From Harmonia axyridis (lineage: Eukaryota > Arthropoda > Insecta > Coleoptera > Coccinellidae): a stretch of 64,000 nucleotides of DNA. The position numbers and the translations under genes were made by a program. This document shows, piece after piece, positions 56,450 to 64,000 of the stretch. Location of the stretch: NCBI RefSeq assembly GCF_914767665.1, contig NC_059507.1:8866001-8930000 (forward strand), in the 5' to 3' direction. How positions within the stretch are numbered: position 1 is the stretch's first letter; each line of letters begins with the position of its first letter. The notes under the pieces were generated by a model. The model saw nothing but the letters and a program-made list of their open reading frames with translations. It searched no databases and was not told where the DNA came from.

Positions 56450-57059
56450 ATAACTTGCACCAATTACTTCCCTTTTAATTCCGATAATGTTTCGCTGCCA
56501 CTGCAGGTTGGCTATCGATATAAAAACCCTTTTTCAGTGCTGGTTTCCAGTATTTCCACGCTGTTCTATTGATTGGATAATTACGAATTGCAATTAATTT
56601 TCAATTTTATTATTTGAATAGTTAGACAGGTTGTAAATCTTACCTTTATATTGGTATGGCGCAGCCAGGATTTTGTTTTAAGGGGGCTGAATATTGAACG
56701 AATTTGGTGACAGCAGGAGGGGATTTTTTGGTGTTGTGGGCTGTAGGCTGAGGGTTGTATGAAAAATTTAATACGAAGATTCATTTTCTAAAATTCAAAG
56801 ATTGAAATAAATACTAAAGATATTAAAATATTTTAGTAAGATAATGCTCGACCTCATATTGCAAGAAATTCAGATTTTTACCTTTAATTTATGAATTAAG
56901 GTACTGATCGCCCAACTGCAAGTATTTTTTGTGATCTAAAAACTCTAATCAATCAATAAAATGATACATTATTCTCATGAAGGAACTTTTATTTTTTTTT
57001 CAATTTTCTAAAGGTTAGGTATGTAAAATTTTACGAAGTTTTTTTTTATTTTTATCTTC
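56450..57059. repeat. Direct repeat unit 1 (period about 610 bp)
   Basis: Starts ATAACTTGCACCAATTACTT and matches 57060 onward in direct orientation with few changes. It includes TTTCGCTGCCACTGCAGGTT, CGCAGCCAGGATTTTGTTTT and AACTGCAAGTATTTTTTGTG. Confidence 0.9.
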
Positions 57060-57850
57060 TATAACTTGCACCAATTACTTCCTTTTTAATTCCGATAATG
57101 TTTCGCTGCCACTGCAGGTTGGCTATCGATAGAAAAACCCTTTTTCAGTGCTGGTTTCCAGTATTTCCACGCTGTTCTATTGATTGGATAATTACGAATT
57201 GCTATTAATTTTCAATAGTATTATTTGAATAGTTAGACAGGTTGTAAATCTTACCTTTATGTTGGTATGGCGCAGCCAGGATTTTGTTTTAAGGGGGCTG
57301 AATATATTGAACGAATTTGGTGACAGCAGGAGGGGATTTTTTGGTGGTGTGGACTGTAGGCTGCGGGTTGTATGAAAAATTTAATACGAAGATTCATTTT
57401 CAAAAATTCAAAGATTGAAATAAATACTAAAGATATTAAAATATTTCAGTAAGATAATGCTCGACATCATATTGCAAGAAATTCAGATTTTTACCTTTAA
57501 TTTCTGAATTAAGGAACTGATCGCCCAACTGCAAGTATTTTTTGTGATCTAAAAACTCGAATCAATCAATAAAATGATACAATATTCCCATGAAAAAACT
57601 TTTGATTTTTTTCAATTTTCTAAGGGTTAGTATGGAAAATTTTACGAAAATTTTTCGACAGAAAATTTTTCAGGTGAGATCGAAATTCGGCTAATCAGAG
57701 ATCGTCAATTCTGGCACTGCTCACCGATTCTTCGTGGAGCTCACGGTTTTGAGGAAATTTGAACTCGAAATTTGGGAGAAAATTGAATTTTCCTCAAAAA
57801 ATCGTTATATCTCCTGAATTATTCGTCACAGACCCCTCAAATACAAACGT
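57060..57850. repeat. Direct repeat unit 2, extended
   Basis: Second copy of the 56450 unit, continuing into a segment (57640-57850) with TTCGGCTAATCAGAGATCGTC and TTCTTCGTGGAGCTCACGG that recurs in the third unit. Confidence 0.9.
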
Positions 57851-57954
57851 TTTTCAAACATCAAGTTCCGATCTGAAGCATACCGTGGTTTCAAGGGCGT
57901 AGCTCACGTCCAGGAGAAGTAGCAGCCACGGAAATATTATCAATTTCACTCTCG

Positions 57955-58320
57955 AAAATTTCAGATTTTTACCTAGTATTTCTGAAATAATGTACTGATC
58001 GCCCAACTGCAAGCATTTTCGTGATCTACAAAGTCGAATCAATCAATAAAATGATACAATATTTCCATGAAAGAACTTTTGATTTTTTTCAATTTTCTAA
58101 GGGTTAGGTATGGAAAATTTTACGAACATTTTTCGACAAAAAATTTTTCAGGTGAGATCGCAATTCGGCTAATCGGAGATCGTCACTTCTGGCACTGCAC
58201 ACTGATTTTTCGTAGAGCTCACGGTTTTGAGGAAATTTGAACTCGAAATTTGTGAAAAATTGAATATCCCTTAAAAAATCGTTATATCTCGTGAATTATT
58301 AGTCACAGACTGCTCAAATA
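57955..58320. repeat. Direct repeat unit 3, partial
   Basis: Repeats the 3' part of unit 2 (from TCAGATTTTTACCT) at an offset of about 475 bases, with moderate divergence. Confidence 0.88.
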
Positions 58321-58655
58321 AAAACTTTCAAGTTTTGTTGAAGCGACCCAAGTGAATCTTACGCCTTGGCCGCCCAGATCCCCTGATCTTTCGCCCATAG
58401 AGTATGTTTGGAAATTTACTCCATCCCTCACGGTCTTTGGCGGCTCTGAGACATGAAGTACAGGTAACTTGGGATAGTATCCCTCAAGAAGAAATGGACC
58501 ATCTGATTGCCTCAATGTTGAGACGTATTGAGAGTGTACATAATCGCGGTGGACAAACAAATTATTGACAAATTTTTGAAAAAAGTTTACACATTTTCAT
58601 TGTTCCAACAAGTTAGAAAATCGAGGTGTTAAGTTTTCGTAGGACCACCCTGTAT
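58321..58655 (+). pseudogene. Tc1-like transposase C-terminal fragment
   Basis: VEATQVNLTPWPPRSPDLSP followed by IEYVW (catalytic Glu) continues in another frame with EVQVTWDSIPQEEMDHLIAS to the stop. The same tail occurs in the Tc1 copies at 1494 and 10850. It ends beside ACCACCCTGTATATTT. The N-terminal and central parts are missing. Confidence 0.8.
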
Positions 58656-59398
58656 ATTTATTTCATATATTATTGTTGGGCTTAGGGTAGGACAAGATCT
58701 ACCAAGAGTTATTAATTTTTCGTCATTAATGGTCCATTAACTATGATATCACATTTCACAGCTTTCACAGTGACAGTCCACTCATTGGAAGAGGTAAATA
58801 TTTGCAGTTCGTGGTCAGAATATATTTACTCAAAAGATCTATGGCATCCCATTCTTGATTAGAATAGCATCAGACGCGAAGATGAATTTTTCATCAAACC
58901 TTTATTTGTTGTTTGCAGATTGAGATGTATGGCACATTTTTTCAGAAATCGGTTCTTGCGTCCATAAAAAATTAATCAATATTCAATAGTAGGCTACGTT
59001 CACAACCGTTACGACGTGTATAATTGGCATTAAGTGGTGGAACCTATTTCAACTAATCTTGATTTGCAGTCAACGAGGATGAGATTTAGGTCATCAATGG
59101 CAATGGGTCCATTTGGAGGTAAATCAAGCCCAATTAGTGATATCTTCATTCAGACACATAGGTAGGGTTAGTCTGGGAAAGACCAATACCCAGTTATGTT
59201 CCAGTATAATTCAGTTTCAAGCCTAATCTAATCAATCAATACACATAGAAATTAATTAAGTGACTTTTCACAGGTTTCTAGGTTAGATTCTTCTTTGAAA
59301 AAATAATCTTTCCTAAAAAAAAATCTTGTTATTATTGTTGATTCAACGTCAGAACACGACATCAACAGAAAGACGGAGTGAGCGCTATAAGAAACAAT
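58656..59398. other. Unassigned upstream sequence
   Basis: No gene, repeat or structure recognised. Confidence 0.4.
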
Positions 59399-60035
59399 GC
59401 GGTTATCAAGTGAAAAAGAGCTAATACCTTCAAAATCCAAGAAGGCTGGTCCTTTCAAAAGTCGCCACTCCAATCTTTAGGTAAGTGAGCACACAGTGTT
59501 CTAGACATCTTAGTTGATGCAAAGTAGTTCTATGAAGATACTTCATTTCATCTTGTCGGTAGCGGAAATGAAACTCTGAGCTTAGTGTTCAAATAAATCT
59601 GCAATTATCCTTATTTTCAATAGTTCATATAGATTAAAACCTAATTTTCCGTCAAGGATGTTCAGGAAGTCTCCTTTGTGTTCAGAGATTGTCTTTCAGA
59701 TCTCGGCTAGTTTATTCAATATCTTGGCTGGACAGTCGTTAGAAGATATTTTATAGGTCAGTTATTCTCTGAGAATTGTATTCTTAGTTTCTGTGGAAAG
59801 TCACTCAATTTGTAGGTACTCATAGGTCTCATAATCATGTGGAAGAAAAAATTAGACAGAAAGTCGCTAGAGGCAATAAGTTGTTCAAACAACACGATCT
59901 GGAAGAAAAGAAATCTCTGAATGGAAACAAAGAATCTGCATCTCCAAGACTATCATCAGAACAATCATCAACCGAGGAAACGAAACCAGACACATCTTTA
60001 ACTAGACAACTAATGGAGAGAGAAAATATCAATGA
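59399..60035 (+). CDS. Possible two-exon host gene fragment, product unknown
   Basis: A Met-initiated frame at 59399 (MRLSSEKELIPSKSKKAGPF) runs to TTTAG/GTAAGTGAG at 59479, a strong donor, though the frame's own TAG coincides with it. A second segment begins after CATAG near 59829 and reads VSHNHVEEKIRQKVARGNKL, then a Glu/Ser-rich part, to ATCAATGA/GTGAGTG at 60035, also a good donor. Charged, low-complexity composition, no domain. Splice borders suggest exons, but the TAG at the first border argues against the simple model. Low confidence. Confidence 0.25.
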
Positions 60036-61548
60036 GTGAGTGAAATGGAGGAAAGTGGAATGGAACTAGCACTTGGGACGAATTACTGAGAAGAGGTTGC
60101 TGAAAATGGCAAGGGATAAGTCACCAATGAGTCAACGAAGAGTTGATCGTCCTAGAAAGAGATAGAGTGATGATATCGACCTGGAGATGAGGTGAATTTT
60201 TTGATGAAGGAACAGGCCTCATGTCTTAGCTGGGAGATAGAAGAAGATATAGTCCCCCATTGTCACTCATCATAGAAATTGATAGCTCCTGCCATGATTC
60301 ATTTATCGCTTCAGATAATCTCAATTATTCTATCAAAAATTTCATGATTTTATTTCAAACCCTTCTGGAGTAAAAGTGTTCCGGTTCGTTCCACAAGAAA
60401 CTCAATCAATATTATCCTGTACTAACTACACAGAAAAATTCGAAACATCCACTTGCTTCACCGGTTGTCAATAACCCTGTACAAAGGACTTAATATTGCC
60501 CCAATTCAAAGCAAACGCTAGTGTATCCAATCTGAGTTGATATCGAATCGAACTGTCAGAACAAGATGGGACAGAGATGTGAGAAATTAATTGGACTTGG
60601 AAACACGATTTCCATCTCGCTGAATACATCGAACATTATACTTCCTACGTCCGTTTGTCGGTCCGTTTCCGATGTAAAAGCACGCTATATGTCCCCAAAA
60701 ATAAAAACAGAGCACAATTTCTGCAACGGTAGATTACTTCTCTTGATAAAACTTCGCACAAACAGAGATGATACGTTTGCTTTACTTTCATCTGGAAGTA
60801 AAGATAAATGGAAGACCTGGAATTACTTCGCTGGACTCGGATCTTAACAACAGCGCAGAATATCAGCAATTATCGGTTGAAGTGGACGGACTGTTTTTCT
60901 TAAAGGTTCACGAAGGAGAATTTATGGCTTCAAATATCTTTTCGTGCTGATGGAAGAGAACGCTGTAACTGGCATTTTAAAAGTTATGGCTTCAGAATAT
61001 ATGAAACAGTAATTGAAATGCAACTTGGATCTCTATGTTTTTTAGAGGACCTACAGTCACTTTGACCACTTCTGCCTTCTTTGACCTTCTACAGTTGATT
61101 CCTATTGGTTCCTTACTGGAATCTCAGCCATCTTACTTTTTTTTCTAATACTGGAATTATGTTTGTTTAGTGTGACGTTTGAAGTTCATTGTGAGGTTAA
61201 GCTTTGGTAGAGTTCGCTCTAGAGGTTATGATTGCCAGACATATCATTTTGGTTTCTTCTATGTATAAAGACGCTATTTATTTATTTATCTGCATATATG
61301 TGCCTCTCTTTTTCCAAAATTTTATTCTGCTTATTTCGCTCTTTCATATTGATCCATTTGTTACAATACACATACCTCGCAGAAAAACACATAACTCCCT
61401 TCCAAAATAATGGAGTGAACAAAAAAAATGGAAATATTTCCTCCACAGTTTTGCTTAGATAAAAGTGGGTGGAAGGCTGTAAAAGGTTCATCTTGTTATT
61501 CAGTGTTGCAATTGACTTTTAACAAGTTAGTTATGTATTGATAATACT
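60036..61548. other. Unassigned upstream sequence, 1.5 kb
   Basis: Short frames on both strands (60566-60950, 61204-61462) overlap one another and have no domain. Confidence 0.35.
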
Positions 61549-62139
61549 ACATCACAAAAGTTAAGGAAGTTCTATCATTTTGTGACTGTTTTAAATGTTG
61601 CCAAAATTGTCCACCAAATGTTCATTTATAAGAAATAAAAAGTGTACGTACTTTTTTACATACGTATGGTTTTTTGCTCCTCGTTTAATAACTTTTTCTG
61701 TTTCAGGCAAGTTTTTGTTCTTTGCATTTTTAACAATTTTGAATGAGTTTTTGTTTTATTAATTTTGCAATAATGCCTTGCCGTCAACTTAGTGCGGACA
61801 AAGCCAATAGGGCTATTGGTATGATCGAGATGGGACTTTATCAGAAAGACGTTGCTAATTTTTTTAAAATGTAGTTTCTAGACTCGTTTATCAATATTTA
61901 GAAATTGGAAATGATAGATCGAGAAGTGGGTGCACAAGATCTACCACTCATGCACAAGATCGGTTTCTGACTGTGTCTACATGAAGAGAGCTTTCGAGTA
62001 CTAATTGAATTGGTACAAACAATAGAGGTTTTCATTGCTCTCAGATGAGTCGAGATATGGACGGTTTTCAGATAGTAGTGTTCAGGTATGGGCTCATCCT
62101 CTGGTGCCCAGGCGGATCGATTCAAGAAGTTCAGTGGTG

Positions 62140-63633
62140 GGATTCTGTAACGGCAAAGCGAAGCGAAAACGTGACGAAACGACAGTTTTGCTCGGTTCGG
62201 TATTCTGTAAAGGGATTCGGCAATAGTCGTGTTTGCCGAAGCAAAGAACGACCTCATGACGATAACGAAACATTTTAGGGTTCGTTGTCATTACGAAAAG
62301 TCCGACGACGTTTTTGATTGGTTTACTTTTACCACGTGACCAAGTCTTAAGCGTCATATTATGACACTTGAATGATTTCGATTTCGAGGTTATAATTTTG
62401 AATGTTTTGCTTCACAATATATATTAGAATTGCAAATCAACTGCACATTAATTGAGTGATATCCTTTTCTGTTCAAAAAGGAATGCTCTTCTTCTGATGG
62501 CTTCAAGATTTTTATGTGTGTAAAGTCGATTGCTCCAATTATTCCTGGTATTCCACATTTTTCAAAAAATTTCCTTTTATTTTGGGTCTTCTCAGAATCA
62601 TTAGGGAATTTAATTCTTCCTTGGAATACATGGTTAATCAATTTAGTCACTTCACTAACACAACGACTGACCATGGGTTGACTTACTGCTAGCAAATATT
62701 CTTGTCCAATACCTCGTTGGTAATTTCCACTGGCAAAAAATCTCAGAGTTATCAATATTCGCTGTTCAAATGGCGTTCTTGTGTTCCTCCAATAATTATC
62801 CATAAATGGTTTCAATTCATCGAATAGAACGTGAACTAAATGTTTCGACAAACGGAAAACGTCTATGAATCTCTCATCCGTTAAGTTAAATGGATCACTT
62901 CTATCTCGAAGAAATCTATTCTCCTCTCTTGTAAGAGTTAGACGAACTCTTCTTGAGATTTCCTCGTCGATGATCAGAATCATTGAAAACATGATGAATA
63001 TTTCTTTATACCTATACACACTATTAGTTGACTCCCCGAACTTATTTTGTAGTATGGGTAGGTTTTGTAACTGGAATAAGAATGAAGGTTTTAAATTATA
63101 ATCCATTGAACGAGGTTCCATTTCGAATTTCTTCCAGTGCTCAAATAAGACTTTTTGTAATACTCAATATTTGCATTCAGGTGCTGTATTCAATTAGCTG
63201 ATTCATTCTTAATGATAAACTAAACAGTTTAAAATGGTATGAAACCCTTTGTTAAGTAACTTCCAATGAGAGTCATAAATCAAAATATAATTTCTGACAA
63301 TACTCAAGTTGAATACTGTGGATTATTCAAAGGACATTACAGCTAGAGTCCATAAAAGGGACTCTTATCTCATTGCTCTTATTAGAGATTATCTCAGGTA
63401 CCTCATATATCAAAACCTGCAGAATCCTACAGTAGCTCAAATATCTACTTATTTGCAACGTTGCCAATGTTCCTTCGTGTAAAGTCGGTAAGCTCCGACA
63501 ACGAAACTAAAAGCGTAAAGATAACGAAACGATAAAGAAAAAGACGCTTACAGAATACCGCATTCGCTCCGCTTAGCTTCGCTTCGTAACGTTATCGCTT
63601 TCGTTTGCTATGATAACGAAAGTTACAGAATCC
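62140..63633 (-). mobile_element. PIF/Harbinger element, internally deleted, nested in Tc1
   Basis: The ends GGGATTCTGTAAC (left) and GTTACAGAATCC (right) are inverted, with subterminal CGAAACG and GATAACGAAA motifs on both sides. The minus strand carries a HARBI1-like transposase fragment at 62390-63121. A clear 3-bp target duplication could not be set, because the flanks GTGG and AGGTGG are ambiguous. Confidence 0.82.
62390..63121 (-). pseudogene. HARBI1-like (PIF/Harbinger) transposase, C-terminally truncated
   Basis: A 243-codon open frame. The start could be the Met at 63121 or a later one in MFSMILIIDEE. It shows LRDRSDPFNLTDERFIDVFR, then RTPFEQRILITLRFFASGNY, AVSQPMVSRCVSEVTKLI and GIPGIIGAIDFTHIKI (first catalytic Asp), then FLNRKGYHSINVQLICN. 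Harbinger transposases are usually 350-450 residues. The second Asp and the Glu should follow the NVQ block but are lost, and the frame ends after EAKHSKL. The DNA-binding partner ORF is absent. The frame has no internal stop, which suggests a recent deletion. Confidence 0.92.
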
Positions 63634-64000
63634 TACCCCAGAGGTGGTAGAGTTAATGTGTAGGGAGACATTGGTTTTCTTATTTGGCCCTTACTTTTTG
63701 ATCGCCTGACCTCATTCCCATTGAACATGGTTGGGATCAGCTACCAGAGCTTTGGATGCTCATCAACTACCTCCATGTACATTTCAAGATCTCAGACGAC
63801 TTTAACAGAAAGTCTGAAGAGAAATTGAACAAGTCTACTTCAACACCCTGATCGAAAATAAGCAAAGGTGTTGTCAGACTGTGGATGATGTTCGAGGTTG
63901 CCATACACTTTACTGAACTTAATGTTTTCAATATTTTTTGAACTGTTTTTGTACTTCAAAGAGATAGGCAGGTACTTGAAATGAATTTTCACCTGGAATA

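Larger units (their letters stand above)
61549..64000 (+). mobile_element. Tc1-like element split by a Harbinger element, runs off the right edge
   Basis: Begins near TACATCACAAAAGTTAAGGA. From about 61774 the plus strand reads MPCRQLSADKANRAIGMIEM and GLYQKDVANFF (helix-turn-helix), then ESRYGRFSDSSVQVWAHPLV around the first catalytic Asp. The Harbinger element follows. Beyond it, from about 63640, frames give RGGRVNV, PLNMVG and HQLPPCTFQDLRRL, then YFNTLIENKQR, the Tc1 C-terminal tail. Several frame changes. The right terminal repeat is outside or not recognised. Confidence 0.75.

Noticed and set aside
56450..58320. CRISPR-like or satellite array
   Set aside because: Units are long, few and uneven, without regular spacers. 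The genome is eukaryotic.

Overview
The window is AT-rich animal nuclear DNA, almost certainly from an insect. A beetle would fit, but the sequence does not prove the order. The evidence is a conserved, intron-split metazoan gene with gt-ag splice sites, a very high load of Tc1/mariner, DD41D (rosa-type), PIF/Harbinger and hAT elements plus 5'-truncated non-LTR retrotransposons, and many short repeats with inverted ends. No bacterial, organellar or viral gene is evident.

Host gene: one gene is recognised with confidence, the 5' part of TMTC3 (transmembrane and tetratricopeptide-repeat containing O-mannosyltransferase) on the minus strand. Coding exon 1 is at 43488-43673, exon 2 at 18882-19018 and exon 3 at 2038-2119. 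They join in phase with clean splice sites, and the gene leaves the window on the left. Intron 1 is about 24.5 kb and intron 2 about 16.8 kb, so most of the first 43 kb is TMTC3 intron filled by transposons. A CpG-rich block at 43900-44160 is the likely promoter or 5' UTR. Two further sets of candidate exons (31126-31215 and 59399-60035, plus strand) have splice-like borders but no recognised product.

Layout. 0.2-1.2 kb: LINE 3' end whose TATC tail touches a deleted Tc1. 2.0-2.1 kb: TMTC3 exon 3. 2.3-2.8 kb: hairpin-ended repeat, with a second copy at 29.1-29.7 kb. 3.6-8.3 kb: three copies of one mariner family and a tandem segmental duplication. 8.5-10.4 kb: LINE with a 220-bp near-perfect palindrome inserted, which encodes a hammerhead-ribozyme-like motif on each strand. 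10.6-11.4 kb: Tc1. 11.55 kb: tRNA-like gene. 13.3-13.9 kb: MITE. 14.5-15.8 kb: DD41D fragment and a hAT element with target duplication. 15.9-18.65 kb: inverted-end element carrying a LINE. 18.9-19.0 kb: TMTC3 exon 2. 19.5-21.2 kb: inverted repeat with arms of about 845 bp. 21.3-23.1 kb: mariner split by a Harbinger MITE. 24.4-28.6 kb: two Tc1 elements and a DD41D element. 30.3-43 kb: further DD41D, mariner and MITE copies. 43.5-44.2 kb: TMTC3 exon 1 and promoter. 44.6-64 kb: upstream flank with MITEs, tandem duplications, DD41D, irritans-like mariner and, at the right edge, a Tc1 split by a Harbinger element that carries a partial HARBI1-like transposase.

How it works together: apart from TMTC3 (an endoplasmic reticulum glycosyltransferase) the window is a transposon graveyard with nested insertions that give relative ages. 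Every transposase seen is broken or truncated. The most interesting items are the paired hammerhead-like motifs in the palindrome, the three DD41D copies that share one internal deletion, and the large inverted repeat that could make long double-stranded RNA if transcribed with the TMTC3 intron.
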